Notes under the pieces: generated by a model
Seen by the model: only the letters and a program-made list of their open reading frames with translations
Told to the model about the DNA's origin: nothing
The model's database searches: none
NCBI GenBank assembly: GCA_966250385.1
Contig: CBINHC010000005.1
Coordinates: forward strand, 186,001 to 250,000
Reading direction: 5' to 3'
DNA length: 64,000 bases
DNA from: DASWTL01 sp966250385
Lineage (GTDB): Bacteria > Bacteroidota > Bacteroidia > Sphingobacteriales > Sphingobacteriaceae
Translations under genes and position numbers: made by a program
In this document: piece by piece, positions 1 through 9,589 of the stretch
Numbering within the stretch: the first letter of the stretch is position 1
Layout of the letters: every line of letters begins with the position of its first letter

Positions 1-436
1 GCGGCCCGACCTGGACGTCTGCCGCCAGGACCGGATCCGTAGGCGCCAGCGACGCTCCGAGCAAAAGCGCGCCGGCTAAGGTAAATCCAAGTACCGCATA
101 CCCTGCGACCGTCACCATCCCGATCGTCAGGATCATGGTAATCAGGATAAGCCGGAAAGGGACGGCCCAGCCTTTAAGCGAAAAAGGCTGATCTATTTTA
201 AGACCCGAGCCCATGAGGCTGACCAGCACGATGATTTCGCTCAGATGGAGCGCATACTCCGGGTTATGCTGCGGCAGCGGGTCCGGCAGACCCGGGATGA
301 ACCGGTATGCCAGCACGCCCAGCAGCACGTAAAAGATCGTGTATGATATGCGCGTCTTGCGGGTGATCAGCGGCATCCAGGCCATTCCGAGGGCTGCCAC
401 GCCAATCAGGGTCATGATAATGATATATGAATCCAT
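1..436 (-). CDS. Na+/H+ antiporter (CPA1-like), N-terminal part, cut by window edge
   Basis: Reading the minus strand from an ATG at 436 gives an open frame of 145 codons running off the left edge. It is a hydrophobic protein with about four predicted membrane helices. The segment GASLAPTDPVLAADVQVG is typical of the monovalent cation:proton antiporter-1 family, where the APTDPV stretch is strongly conserved. The family exchanges external protons for cytoplasmic Na+ or K+ in the inner membrane. The start follows a short gap from mgtE, whose 5' end lies further right on the same strand, so both ion transporters may be co-transcribed. C-terminal regulatory domains cannot be seen. Confidence 0.8.
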   Translation of the reverse strand, partial: MDSYIIIMTLIGVAALGMAWMPLITRKTRISYTIFYVLLGVLAYRFIPGLPDPLPQHNPEYALHLSEIIVLVSLMGSGLKIDQPFSLKGWAVPFRLILITMILTIGMVTVAGYAVLGFTLAGALLLGASLAPTDPVLAADVQVGP

Positions 437-486
437 CGGCTTCTTCAGAGTAGAACTTCAAACCCTGAGGTTTGTTGGCACCGCCC

Positions 487-1836
487 TCAGAGCAGCAGGT
501 GACTGGCCAGTCCCAGGAGCAGCAGGAAGCCGAAGACGTCGGTGAAGGTGGTGATGATGATGGAGGAGGCAATAGCGGGGTCAACCCCTACGCGTTTCAG
601 CAGTAACGGTATTGAGGCGCCGGTAATCCCGGCAATCACCAGGTTGCCGGTCATGGCCAGAAAGATCACGAGTCCCAGCATGCCGTTAGCATCATAGATC
701 ATGGCAAAAATAAAGACGATCAGTCCTGTTGCGGCACCGTTGATCAGTCCTACGGTGAACTCCTTCAGTACCGTCCGGTAGGCCTGGGTATCGGTGAGAT
801 CACTCAGCGAAATGCGGCGAACCGTCACGGCGAGCGCCTGTGTTGCGGCATTCCCGCCCATTCCGGCGATCATGGTCATGTACCCCGACAGGATTACCAG
901 CCGGGTGATGGTCGGCTCGAAATAACGGATGACCGAAGTGGCCAGAAAGGCCGTACCCAGGTTGATGATGAGCCACGGAAGCCGGCTCCGGACCGCTTCC
1001 TTCCAGTTTCCGGACAACTCCTCATCCTCGGAAACCCCGGAGATCTTGAGAATGTCCTCTGTATTCTCTTCCTGAAGTACGTCGATCACGTCATCGAAGG
1101 TGATCCGTCCCAGCAGATGCATATGATCGTCGACCACGGGGATATTCGTCAGGTTATACTGGGAAATCAGCCTGGCCACTTCTTCCTGGTCGGTGTCCGC
1201 CTTAACGAATACGAAATCGGTATTGACGATATCGCCGATCCTGCTGCTCGTTTTTGCCTTGAGAATATCCTTCAGGCTGACAAAGCCCAGCAGATGGTTC
1301 CGGTCATCCACGACATTGATCGTATAGAATTCCTCCATTTCCTCGGACTGCCGGATGATCTCCTCCAGCGCCTCCTTCTTCGTCAGCCGGCTGTTCACTT
1401 TCAGGACCTCGGTGTTCATCAGACCACCGGCGGAATCCTCCGGATAGTTCAGCAGCGTGCGGATCGCCGAAGCGTCTTCCTCATCCAGTTCTTTCAGGAA
1501 CTGCTGGCGCTGCTCCTCCGGCAGCTGGCCGATGATGTCCGTGGCGTCATCATAATCCAGTTCTTCGAAGATTTCGGACCGCTTATCAGGATGGAGTGCT
1601 TCCAGGATCTTTTCGGGATGGGCCTCCGCATCCATTTCCGAAATGATCTCCGAGGCCATCTCAGAAGGCAGGATATTAATGATGCGCTCGCGCGCCTCCT
1701 GGGGAATGCTTTCAAACAAAATGGCGATCTCGGAAGCATGGTATTCCTCCAGGATGGCCCTCAATGCGTCATCATCAGCCTCCAGAGCCTGTCTGATCTT
1801 TTGAAGATCCTGTCTGTCGAGTTCAAATGATTGCAT
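487..1836 (-). CDS. mgtE: Magnesium transporter MgtE
   Basis: This 449-residue protein has the full MgtE order. An acidic helical N-domain (about residues 1-130) is followed by a paired CBS region with the hallmark PEDSAGGLMNTE near residue 130. A C-terminal membrane part of about five helices contains GMGGNAATQALAV, the conserved pore/dimer segment. The family is a homodimeric Mg2+ channel gated by cytoplasmic Mg2+ binding to the N and CBS domains. Length is normal. It lies 47 bp downstream of corA on the same strand, giving two unrelated Mg2+ systems side by side. Confidence 0.95.
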   Translation of the reverse strand: MQSFELDRQDLQKIRQALEADDDALRAILEEYHASEIAILFESIPQEARERIINILPSEMASEIISEMDAEAHPEKILEALHPDKRSEIFEELDYDDATDIIGQLPEEQRQQFLKELDEEDASAIRTLLNYPEDSAGGLMNTEVLKVNSRLTKKEALEEIIRQSEEMEEFYTINVVDDRNHLLGFVSLKDILKAKTSSRIGDIVNTDFVFVKADTDQEEVARLISQYNLTNIPVVDDHMHLLGRITFDDVIDVLQEENTEDILKISGVSEDEELSGNWKEAVRSRLPWLIINLGTAFLATSVIRYFEPTITRLVILSGYMTMIAGMGGNAATQALAVTVRRISLSDLTDTQAYRTVLKEFTVGLINGAATGLIVFIFAMIYDANGMLGLVIFLAMTGNLVIAGITGASIPLLLKRVGVDPAIASSIIITTFTDVFGFLLLLGLASHLLL

Positions 1837-1883
1837 CGTGGTCTAAAATAGAATAAAATTGAGATTAACCGGCAACGCCCCCG

Positions 1884-3005
1884 TTACTTTCTCAGCCAGC
1901 CTTTTTTCCAAAACCATACCAGCTGGATTACTGCGATAAGCACCATGACGCCCAGGGTAAAAAAATAACCGTTCGGCGCATACAGTTCCGGCATATTATG
2001 TTCCAGGATCCTGCCGGTTTGCGGATCCTTCACTGCGAAATTCATACCATACACGCCGGCTATGAAGGTAAGGGGAATAAAGATCGACGAGATGATCGTC
2101 AACAGCTTCATGATCTCATTCATCCGGTTGCTCTGAAACGACAGGTTCATGTCGATCACGCTGGTTGTAATATCCTTATAGCTTTCAACCAGGTCGATAA
2201 CCTGCATGCAATGATCATAGGAGTCCTTCAGGAAGGTCTTCGTTTCCTCCGAGATCAGCGGAGAAGCGCTGCGCATGATGTCGTTGAGCTTGTCCCGCTC
2301 GGGCCAGGCCGCCCTTCGCAGGGCAATGAGAATCTTCTTGACCTGCTGGGTATTGTAGATGATCTCCTTCCCCGCCCTTCTGAATGCCAGTTCCTCCAGG
2401 ATATCCAGTTCTTCACCCAGCCGGCTCAGCACACTAAAATAATTGTCGAGGATCACATCCATCAGGCCATACAGCAGGTAGGATGTGTCCAGGAAGCGCT
2501 TTCGTCCGTTCCCGCCGGCCAGCCGGTGCCGGACCGGATCAAGGCAGTCTTCGTACCGTTCCTGAAAGGAGATCAGTACCTTTTCCAGACAGATAAAAGC
2601 AATCTGATCGTTTTCGACAAGGTCCTCCCGGCTGACACAGAATGACCGGCTTACCGCGAAAAGATAGTCGTCATACTCATCGAGCTTGGGTCGCTGGTGC
2701 GTATTGACCACGTCCTCCATGACCAGCTTATGGATCGCAAACTTCTGCTCAAGATAGGTCAGCAGTTCCTGGTCGCCCAGGCCCCTGATATCGATCCACT
2801 GGGTGAGCCAGGTTGTTCCCTGCAGCCAATCGTCCAGGTCAGCAGCCGTCGTACATTCCCGGGTGTCATAACTGTCCGGCCCATAGGAATGAACGGTAAT
2901 TCGGGGCTTAAGGGCAGTCTCTTTAATAAGCACCGTTCCGGGACTTTCCCCCGGGACGCCTTTATGACGCTGGAAACTGATACGTAAACGCCTGATCTTA
3001 CCCAC
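1884..3005 (-). CDS. corA: CorA-family divalent cation transporter
   Basis: The 373-residue protein has a long soluble, helical N-terminal domain and two C-terminal membrane helices (about 301-320 and 345-367). The signature GMN is at residues 320-322, right after the first helix, as required for the CorA selectivity filter. CorA pentamers import Mg2+ (or Co2+/Ni2+) across the inner membrane. The lysine/tryptophan-rich tail after the second helix is also typical. The upstream WbqC-like gene ends 9 bp before the start, so the two probably share a transcript that continues into mgtE. Confidence 0.93.
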   Translation of the reverse strand: MGKIRRLRISFQRHKGVPGESPGTVLIKETALKPRITVHSYGPDSYDTRECTTAADLDDWLQGTTWLTQWIDIRGLGDQELLTYLEQKFAIHKLVMEDVVNTHQRPKLDEYDDYLFAVSRSFCVSREDLVENDQIAFICLEKVLISFQERYEDCLDPVRHRLAGGNGRKRFLDTSYLLYGLMDVILDNYFSVLSRLGEELDILEELAFRRAGKEIIYNTQQVKKILIALRRAAWPERDKLNDIMRSASPLISEETKTFLKDSYDHCMQVIDLVESYKDITTSVIDMNLSFQSNRMNEIMKLLTIISSIFIPLTFIAGVYGMNFAVKDPQTGRILEHNMPELYAPNGYFFTLGVMVLIAVIQLVWFWKKGWLRK

Positions 3006-3013
3006 CCCTGAAA

Positions 3014-3622
3014 CTATAGATAACTGATGCTTTGCGGCCCATGGTTGAATAACAGGTCGGCTATACTTAAGTTTGGCATGAACCCATGGCGGTCCTGAAA
3101 CACCTGAAAATAAGGTTTCCAGGTATAGCCGGAAGGTTTCTTGGGATGTATCAGCTCCCTGAAGTCCTTTCTTCCCTCGTAGGCGGTTTCATAGCTTTCG
3201 GAAAACCGGAGATCGGCTTTTACCCGGAGCAGCCTGAGGAGCAGTTCCAGAATTTCCAGGTTGAAATCAAAAAGAAATTCGGGCTTCTTTTCGTAAAACC
3301 TTACGAAATCATGCTCATAATACTCAAAGTAGGCTGAACTGCGGTAGCAGGTCTGCAAACTCATCCAGTGCAGGCGCTGCCAGTCCGCTTCGTAGCTGAT
3401 CCGCACGTCCTTCATCTTCGTATGGACGCGTGATCCCTTGACAACGGGAATGATCAGGTCCAGTTTTCCGTTAGGCGAATAGATGGAAGCGCGGTTCCGG
3501 TATGTCTGCTTGGGAAAATGTTCAAACTTCTCCATCAGCAGATCATCCTTAAAGGCGATCAGGTTGCTGAAATATTCCACGGGCGGTAGATAAAATAACG
3601 GTACGATTGCGCCTTTTTCCAT
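3014..3622 (-). CDS. WbqC-like family protein
   Basis: I place the start at the internal ATG at 3622 (202 residues), because the family begins close to the motif seen here as FYLPPVEYFSNL. The longer frame upstream has no family-like sequence and would run into the divergent promoter region. WbqC-like proteins are widespread in Bacteroidota and often sit near polysaccharide or envelope genes. Their biochemical role is not established. A central YEADWQRLHWMSLQTCYRSS segment and the C-terminal FNHGPQSISYL fit the family pattern. The gene heads a minus-strand run into corA and mgtE and is divergent from the lipid A acyltransferase gene. Confidence 0.8.
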   Translation of the reverse strand: MEKGAIVPLFYLPPVEYFSNLIAFKDDLLMEKFEHFPKQTYRNRASIYSPNGKLDLIIPVVKGSRVHTKMKDVRISYEADWQRLHWMSLQTCYRSSAYFEYYEHDFVRFYEKKPEFLFDFNLEILELLLRLLRVKADLRFSESYETAYEGRKDFRELIHPKKPSGYTWKPYFQVFQDRHGFMPNLSIADLLFNHGPQSISYL

Positions 3623-3639
3623 CGGATGCTTTAGTTTTG
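3606..3639 (+). promoter_or_regulatory. Candidate Bacteroidota-type promoter for the acyltransferase gene
   Basis: TAGTTTTG at 3632-3639 is an exact match to the TAnnTTTG -7 consensus of the Bacteroidota primary sigma factor. ATTG at 3606-3609 is a weak -33 candidate, 22 bp upstream. Transcription would start near 3645 and leave a leader of about 70 nt before the gene at 3714. The box overlaps the first codons of the divergent WbqC-like gene. Confidence 0.4.
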
Positions 3640-3713
3640 TAAACGTGGCCGAAATTACTGATAAAATGCTGCAGATGGTACTCATGCCATACTCCAAAAA
3701 CGTTTAGAAATCG

Positions 3714-4598
3714 TTGATGAATAAATTGTTGTTCTCGGTTATCGCCGCGGTCATCCATCTTGTCTCACTCCTGCCCTTTCGGGTACTATACCTGCTTTCC
3801 GACGTACTGTTCGTCGTCCTCTACTATGTTGTCCGTTATCGCCGCACCGTTGTGAAGGAGAATCTTCGGAACTCATTTCCGGAAAAGACGGACGCTGAGC
3901 TGGAACAAATCGAAAAAAAACACTACCGGTATCTGGCCGACCTGATCGTCGAATCGGTCAAAATGAGGTCCATTTCCAGCCAGGAGATGCTCCGGCGGTT
4001 CCGGTACGTAAATTTTGAAAAACTGGATCCGTACTTTAAGGCTAACCGGCCGGTTATTGCCGTGACCGGGCATTACGGAAACTGGGAATGGGGGGCCCCG
4101 AGCCTTGCGCTGGTCAACCCGTATCCGTCCCTGGTAGTCTACAAACCCCAAACCGATAAACGTTTCGAAAACCTGATCAACCGGATGCGTTCACGGTTCG
4201 GATCCGTCATGGTGCCCATGAAACTGACGCTGCGCAAGGTCCTGGAATACAAGAACCGGCCGAATATGCTGGTGCTGGTCGGCGACCAGACCCCCCCGCG
4301 GGAAGAAAGCCAGTTTTTTACCGAGTTCCTGAACCAGCCTACAGCCATATTCCTGGGCGTCGAAAAGATCGCCAGGCTGACCAACAACCCGGTCGTTTAC
4401 TTTCATATAGACCGCATCAAACGCGGCTATTACCAGGCGACCATGAAAATGCTGTTTGAAGATCCGAAAGACACGGCCGAGCACGAAATTACCCGTGCGC
4501 ACACCCTGGAACTGGAACGCATCATTACCCGCAAACCGGAACTATGGCTCTGGACACATAAGCGCTGGAAATTCAAACCGGAGGATATCACCAGATGA
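3714..4598 (+). CDS. Lipid A biosynthesis acyltransferase (LpxL/LpxM family)
   Basis: The 294-residue protein starts with a hydrophobic membrane anchor (about residues 5-40) and carries the catalytic HX4(D/E) motif as H120-YGNW-E125. A second conserved block, VGDQTPP, lies near residue 187. The family transfers acyl chains from acyl-ACP to lipid A precursors at the cytoplasmic face of the inner membrane. In Bacteroidota, single-copy members act late in lipid A assembly. The stop codon overlaps the next start by 4 bp (ATGA), coupling it to a glycosyltransferase. The exact acyl position modified cannot be inferred. Confidence 0.9.
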   Translation: MMNKLLFSVIAAVIHLVSLLPFRVLYLLSDVLFVVLYYVVRYRRTVVKENLRNSFPEKTDAELEQIEKKHYRYLADLIVESVKMRSISSQEMLRRFRYVNFEKLDPYFKANRPVIAVTGHYGNWEWGAPSLALVNPYPSLVVYKPQTDKRFENLINRMRSRFGSVMVPMKLTLRKVLEYKNRPNMLVLVGDQTPPREESQFFTEFLNQPTAIFLGVEKIARLTNNPVVYFHIDRIKRGYYQATMKMLFEDPKDTAEHEITRAHTLELERIITRKPELWLWTHKRWKFKPEDITR

Positions 4599-5611
4599 CA
4601 TCATACCCAAGAGTAGCCGTAGTGATCCTTAACTGGAACGGCAAACATCATCTCGAGCAGTTTCTCCCATCCGTTACCCGGTCGGTCTATCCGAACCTGG
4701 AGATCATTGTCGGCGACAATGCCTCTTCCGACGGATCCGTCTCTTTTCTGGAGACCGCCTACCCGGATATCCGGATCATCCGCAACAAGGAAAACTATGG
4801 TTTTGCGGGCGGATACAATGCCGTCCTGTCACAGGTGGAGGCTGACTACTTCGTTCTGCTGAATTCTGACGTCGAGGTCACCCCCGACTGGATCGGCCCG
4901 GTGATCGGCCTGATGGAATCTGACCACCGGATAGCGGCGGCTCAGCCCAAGCTTCTTGCTTTTGAGAACCGGACGCAGTTCGAGTACGCGGGAGCAGGCG
5001 GCGGATTTCTGGATGCCTTGGGTTATCCGTTCTGCCGCGGAAGGATCTTCGATACGGTTGAGCAGGATCACGGGCAGTACAATGACGAAACCGAGGTTTT
5101 CTGGGCTACCGGTGCGGCCTTGTTTATAAAAAGTTCCTGTTGGAAGGAAGTGAGCGGCCTGGATGCCGACTTTTTTGCCCACATGGAGGAAATCGACCTG
5201 TGCTGGCGGCTAAAGAACCGGGGTTACCGGATCATGTATTGCGGCCGGTCCACCGTCTATCATCTCGGCGGCGGTACCCTGAACGCGGAAAGTCCGTATA
5301 AGACCTACCTCAACTTCCGCAACAACCTGGTGATGCTTCAAAAGAACATGGGCGCCGTACAGGCCGCGGTGGTTATTTTTATCCGGCTCTGGCTGGATCT
5401 GCTCACCCTGATCAGATTCCTGGCGGACGGAAAGCCGGCCAATGCCCGGGCCATCAATAAAGCGCACACCAACTTCTTCCGGAACTTTTTCAAAACCCGG
5501 CGGAAACGTATGGCAAAGCGGGCCGCGTTTAACAGGACCGGCATGTACGCCGGAAGCATCGTATTCCAGTATTTTATCAGAGGCAGGAAAGAATACACTG
5601 ACCTGTTCTGA
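4595..5611 (+). CDS. Family 2 glycosyltransferase, rhamnosyltransferase-like
   Basis: The 338-residue GT-A protein opens with VAVVILNWNG and DNASSDGS (residues 41-48), the nucleotide-sugar binding motifs of family GT2. The metal-binding segment is LLNSDVEV (about 88-95), and the acceptor/catalytic region includes FFAHMEEIDLCWR. This layout matches the WbbL-like branch, which adds sugars to lipid-linked glycans. The C-terminus is basic with an amphipathic or membrane-associated stretch. Coupling to the lipid A acyltransferase suggests a role in lipopolysaccharide or another glycolipid, separate from the large locus at 23.6 kb. Donor and acceptor are unknown. Confidence 0.88.
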   Translation: MTSYPRVAVVILNWNGKHHLEQFLPSVTRSVYPNLEIIVGDNASSDGSVSFLETAYPDIRIIRNKENYGFAGGYNAVLSQVEADYFVLLNSDVEVTPDWIGPVIGLMESDHRIAAAQPKLLAFENRTQFEYAGAGGGFLDALGYPFCRGRIFDTVEQDHGQYNDETEVFWATGAALFIKSSCWKEVSGLDADFFAHMEEIDLCWRLKNRGYRIMYCGRSTVYHLGGGTLNAESPYKTYLNFRNNLVMLQKNMGAVQAAVVIFIRLWLDLLTLIRFLADGKPANARAINKAHTNFFRNFFKTRRKRMAKRAAFNRTGMYAGSIVFQYFIRGRKEYTDLF

Positions 5612-5665
5612 GCCGTTCCAACTGAAGCCGCAAACAAAGCCCTGACCAGGCACCTTTATTAGGGT

Positions 5666-6832
5666 ATGGGAAACTGGAAGACGCTTTTTACCAGATATTC
5701 TGGAATCGTTGAAGAGAAGATAGATCACCTGACGTTCGATCTCAGGCGGCGTCTGAAGCTGAACGACCCTGTCCAGGTCGTGACATACCGCAGTTATGGC
5801 ACCGTTAACCGGTTCTATGTCAAGGGTAGGGTTCTGGAAGATAAGAAGATCGCCAGGGGCAGAGACAACGATACCGTGCTGAATAACCTGCTGAACATGT
5901 ATAAGCGGTTTGAAAGTGATGAGGTACCCAATGCAACGCTGTGTATCCGCCATCTGGAACAGGAACACCGGGTCACCACCGACGAAGAGGGATATTTCAA
6001 GCTCAATCTCGCTCCCGAAGCTCCTGTCAATCCGGAAAGCATGTGGCATGAGATCGACATTCAGCTGCTGGATGCACCGATCCCCATCCGGGACATTCGC
6101 TGCTCGGCGGAAGTACTGATACCGCCGGCCGATGCGGAATACGGAATCATCAGTGATATCGACGATACGATTGTCCGGACCGGGGCCACAGACCTGCTGG
6201 CCATGTCCCGGACGGTCTTTCTGAATAATTCCAGAACCCGGTTACCGTTTGCTGGCGTCTCCGAATTTTATAAGTCCCTGCAACTTGGCCGCAACGGGAA
6301 AAGGAACAATCCGTTCTTTTATGTTTCCAGCAGCCCCTGGAACCTGTACGATTTGCTGAAGGAGTTCCTTGAACTGAACCGGATTCCCGAAGGACCGCTG
6401 TTGCTCCGGGATTTCGGGCTCCAGGATAACAAGCTGATCAGCTCCGGCCATATGGGGCACAAGTTCGCTGAGATCGAAAATATCCTGCTGACTTACCCGC
6501 ATCTGAATTTCGTGCTCATCGGCGACAGCGGGCAGGAAGACCCCGCCATTTACCGCCAGGTGGTTAAACAGTACCCCGGCAGGGTGCTGGCTATCTACAT
6601 CCGTGATATCCAGTTGCCGGAACGAAAAAAGATAGCCGTGAACATATCGCAGGAGCTCCGTTCAGAAAAAGTGGAGATGATCATTGTCGAAAACACCGTC
6701 GAGGCGGCGGAACACGCGGCGGCGGCCGGCTTGATTTACACCGAGGCCATCGGTGGAATCGAACAGGATAAACAGGAAGACACAGGGGAAAAGCCGGGAA
6801 AAGAAGACCCGGCCATCCTGGCCAGTGAATAA
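5666..6832 (+). CDS. App1-family (DUF2183) phosphatase
   Basis: The 388-residue protein has a HAD-type catalytic motif DIDDT at residues 164-168, followed by VRTGATD. This is the signature of the phosphatidate phosphatase App1 catalytic domain. A second phosphatase motif, GDSGQEDP, lies near residue 288. An N-terminal domain of about 150 residues, predicted to be beta-rich, precedes it, as in other bacterial members. Yeast App1 dephosphorylates phosphatidic acid; the bacterial substrate is not known. The C-terminal 25 residues are a charged, disordered tail. The start lies 54 bp after the glycosyltransferase, so the three plus-strand genes may share transcription. Confidence 0.85.
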   Translation: MGNWKTLFTRYSGIVEEKIDHLTFDLRRRLKLNDPVQVVTYRSYGTVNRFYVKGRVLEDKKIARGRDNDTVLNNLLNMYKRFESDEVPNATLCIRHLEQEHRVTTDEEGYFKLNLAPEAPVNPESMWHEIDIQLLDAPIPIRDIRCSAEVLIPPADAEYGIISDIDDTIVRTGATDLLAMSRTVFLNNSRTRLPFAGVSEFYKSLQLGRNGKRNNPFFYVSSSPWNLYDLLKEFLELNRIPEGPLLLRDFGLQDNKLISSGHMGHKFAEIENILLTYPHLNFVLIGDSGQEDPAIYRQVVKQYPGRVLAIYIRDIQLPERKKIAVNISQELRSEKVEMIIVENTVEAAEHAAAAGLIYTEAIGGIEQDKQEDTGEKPGKEDPAILASE

Positions 6833-6843
6833 CCGATTCGGGA

Positions 6844-7515
6844 TTAATTCCGTGCCCCGGTGCTCTCCTTCCCTGAACCATGAAGTTGCAGCAGGTACCG
6901 GGTCAATTCGGAAAAACTGCTGAAACGCAGGTCAAAGTCGTCGGTAGATCCGAACCCGCCTTCCAGGAATATGAACGGGACGCCGGCCAGCCGGCTTTCC
7001 CGGCTGTCCGTTTCGGTGTCGCCCACATAAACCGGGTTCCTGAGTTTATACTTGTCGATCAGCAGCCGGATATTGTAATGTTTGGGTTTTGAGTTCACGC
7101 CATGCGCCATTTCATCGGAAATCAACGGCCCGATCTGAGCCCAGGACATAAACAGGCGGATCAGGCCGGCCGGACAGTTGCTCACGATGAAAAGGGGAAA
7201 TTTCCCCGCCAGCTTTTCAAGTCCTTCCCGGACGCCGGGATAGAGCTTCCCGCCCATTTGCGGAAGGATCTCTTCGCGGACCACGTTCACCCGGTCGAAG
7301 ACCCGCTCCTGCAGATCACGCGACGCACCGGGCATGATGCGGTCCAGGATCTTCTCCTTTTCCCACCCCATCATATACTCCAGGTCCTCCCGCCCGACCC
7401 TGCGGTCCACACCCAGGTCGGCGAAGCTCCTGTTCCAGCAAGTCACGTAGGTTTCAACGGCATCCCAAAGGGTGCCGTCCATATCGAAAATAATGCTGTC
7501 AATTTCGTCAATCAT
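6844..7515 (-). CDS. HAD-superfamily hydrolase, phosphoglycolate phosphatase-like
   Basis: The 223-residue protein carries HAD motif I as DMDGT (residues 11-15), motif II as IVSNCP, a lysine in SKPKHYN and motif IV as GDTETD. I use the ATG at 7515 because it puts motif I at the usual distance; an ATG four codons upstream (7527) is equally possible. A longer frame reaching into the kinase gene is antisense shadow. An alpha-helical cap follows motif I, as in the phosphoglycolate/beta-phosphoglucomutase group. The gene converges on the App1-type gene with only 11 bp between stops. The small phosphorylated substrate is not predictable. Confidence 0.88.
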   Translation of the reverse strand: MIDEIDSIIFDMDGTLWDAVETYVTCWNRSFADLGVDRRVGREDLEYMMGWEKEKILDRIMPGASRDLQERVFDRVNVVREEILPQMGGKLYPGVREGLEKLAGKFPLFIVSNCPAGLIRLFMSWAQIGPLISDEMAHGVNSKPKHYNIRLLIDKYKLRNPVYVGDTETDSRESRLAGVPFIFLEGGFGSTDDFDLRFSSFSELTRYLLQLHGSGKESTGARN

Positions 7516-7576
7516 CCTGCAATTCATTAGTATCAGCAAAAAAAAACTGCTGGTCAGACCAACCTGCCCGCAGCGA

Positions 7577-9502
7577 TTACAACGGCAGACTGAAGAAGAA
7601 GGTGGACCCTTCTCCAACCTGGCTTTCCACCCAGATATGACCGTTCTGTCTCTTGATGATCTCCTGGCAGATATAAAGCCCCAGACCCAGACCTGCGCTT
7701 CCGCCCTGGTCATTTTCCTGAACCCTGAAGAAACGGTCGAAGATGACTGTCTGCTTTTCCGGGGGTATTCCAATACCGAAGTCTTTGACGAAACAGATAA
7801 CCCGGTTTTTGGTTGACCTGAGCCCGACATGCACCTGCTCTTTTCCCGGCGAGTATTTAATGGCATTGGTCAGCAGGTTCGTGACGACCTGCCCCAGGCG
7901 TTCCCGGTCGGCATAGACCGCAACCTTCACATCAGGACTGGTCATGACAATGGTATGGGTGCTTGTCGTCCGCTGTACTTCCTCTACGATATCCGTCAGC
8001 AGCTCGTCAAACTGGAAGGTCGCCTGGCGAAACCGGATCTTGTCGCTGTCGATCCGGGTAACGTCCAGCAGGTCGTGAACGATGACATTCAGCCGGTTGA
8101 TCTGGGTATTCATTTTGGCAAGCATGTCGGCGCCCCTGGGATCCTCTTCACGGAGCAGTTTACGCTGAAGCAGCTGGCAGAAGGCCTTCAGCGAAGTCAG
8201 CGGAGTTTTCAGTTCATGACTGACCGCACTGATAAACTCGTCCTTATGACGATCCTGTTCCTGCCGGTCGGTAACATCCTGCACGGTTCCGATCATCCGC
8301 ACCGGAGTCAGCTGGTCATCGTACAACACGGTTCCCATGCTGTGGATCCAGTGTACGGAGCCGTCCTTCCATCTGATCCGGACCTTCATATTGAGTTTGC
8401 CGGTCTTCGTATATGCCTTTTCTATACTCTGAACAGCCCGCTCCTGGTCTTCCGGAATCACATGATCCAGGAAAATCCTGGGGTTCCAGGGCGCCGAAGT
8501 ACTGCTGTATCCGAATATACCCGCATATCGCTTGTTCCGGGTGGTGACATTATTCTTCACGTCGACTTCCCATAGTCCCAGGTTGGACAGCTCCAGGGCC
8601 ATTTTCAGCCGGTGTTCGTTATCCTCCAGTTTATGCCGGTACCGGATCTCATCAGTGACATCGATCGCCACCACAATCACTCCGGAGATGCTGCCGTCGA
8701 TCTCATACAGGGGTTCGTAGACGAAATTGAAATAAAACATCTCCTCACGTCCGTCCCGGAAAATGGGCATCGGCTGTTCAAGTCCGAAATGATGCTTACC
8801 GGTTTCCAGCACACTGCCGAGAAGCTTCTCAATTCCCTGGCCGGCGGATTCCGGCAAAACCTGGAAGATCGGCCGGCCGTAGAGTTCATCCTCGGAACGA
8901 CCGAAGATTGCACAAAGCGTAGGATTGGCCAGCTCGACGATATGCTCGGGTCCGAGAAAGATACCGATAGCAACCGGTGTCTGCATGAACAGGTTATACA
9001 GCTGCTTACGCTGCAGCTCAACCGCTTCATGGGCCTGACGCTCGCGTTCAGCGAGGTTGAAGACCTCCGTTACGTCGTTGACACTGAAAATAATATAGTC
9101 GATGGCCCCTTCCTCATTGAGCACCGGCGTATTCTTGATGTTCCAGTACCGGACCTGGTAGTCGCCCTCGCCCCTGTTGTAAATATCATAGCGGACAAGC
9201 GGCATTTCAACAGGCTTTTTCTGCAGCCGGACAGCCTTCAGGATACTTCGCATACTCCGGCGCGGGCGGTTCCCGGGATCAGCCGGATTATCCGGAAAAA
9301 CTTCAAGAAAAGGTTTTCCGAGCACTTCATCACGCGTGCTTCCCAGTATTTGCAAGAGAGATCTGCTGACATCTGCAATCAAAAAACCGGCGGCATCAGG
9401 TTTTAATATCAGATACAACGCCGGTCCGTTATCGAAGATGGACTTATAGTCGGTAGATGTCAGTTCAGAAAACGGTCGGCCAAGGGTCAGATTTTGATCC
9501 AT
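7577..9502 (-). CDS. Multi-PAS sensor histidine kinase
   Basis: The 641-residue protein has three PAS-like domains (about 20-145, 165-285 and 295-412), each ending in a DVT-type motif. A HisKA domain follows with the phospho-accepting histidine H429 in AVSHELKTPLTSL. The HATPase domain has N box LTNAIKYSPG, G1 box DFGIGIP and G2 box GLGLGLYICQ. No signal peptide or membrane helix is visible, so it is probably a cytoplasmic sensor. No receiver domain or response regulator lies beside it, making it an orphan kinase. It ends 61 bp before the HAD gene start on the same strand. Confidence 0.93.
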   Translation of the reverse strand: MDQNLTLGRPFSELTSTDYKSIFDNGPALYLILKPDAAGFLIADVSRSLLQILGSTRDEVLGKPFLEVFPDNPADPGNRPRRSMRSILKAVRLQKKPVEMPLVRYDIYNRGEGDYQVRYWNIKNTPVLNEEGAIDYIIFSVNDVTEVFNLAERERQAHEAVELQRKQLYNLFMQTPVAIGIFLGPEHIVELANPTLCAIFGRSEDELYGRPIFQVLPESAGQGIEKLLGSVLETGKHHFGLEQPMPIFRDGREEMFYFNFVYEPLYEIDGSISGVIVVAIDVTDEIRYRHKLEDNEHRLKMALELSNLGLWEVDVKNNVTTRNKRYAGIFGYSSTSAPWNPRIFLDHVIPEDQERAVQSIEKAYTKTGKLNMKVRIRWKDGSVHWIHSMGTVLYDDQLTPVRMIGTVQDVTDRQEQDRHKDEFISAVSHELKTPLTSLKAFCQLLQRKLLREEDPRGADMLAKMNTQINRLNVIVHDLLDVTRIDSDKIRFRQATFQFDELLTDIVEEVQRTTSTHTIVMTSPDVKVAVYADRERLGQVVTNLLTNAIKYSPGKEQVHVGLRSTKNRVICFVKDFGIGIPPEKQTVIFDRFFRVQENDQGGSAGLGLGLYICQEIIKRQNGHIWVESQVGEGSTFFFSLPL

Positions 9503-9589
9503 GTACTTTGTCTTTCAGGGTATGATAACAGGTCCGTAAAAAGATAGACATTTTAAATCAAAATCTGCCACCAGAAAAAATTTATAGTT

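Noticed and set aside
1117..1830. 237-codon plus-strand frame within mgtE
   Set aside because: Antisense to a complete MgtE with all domain motifs.
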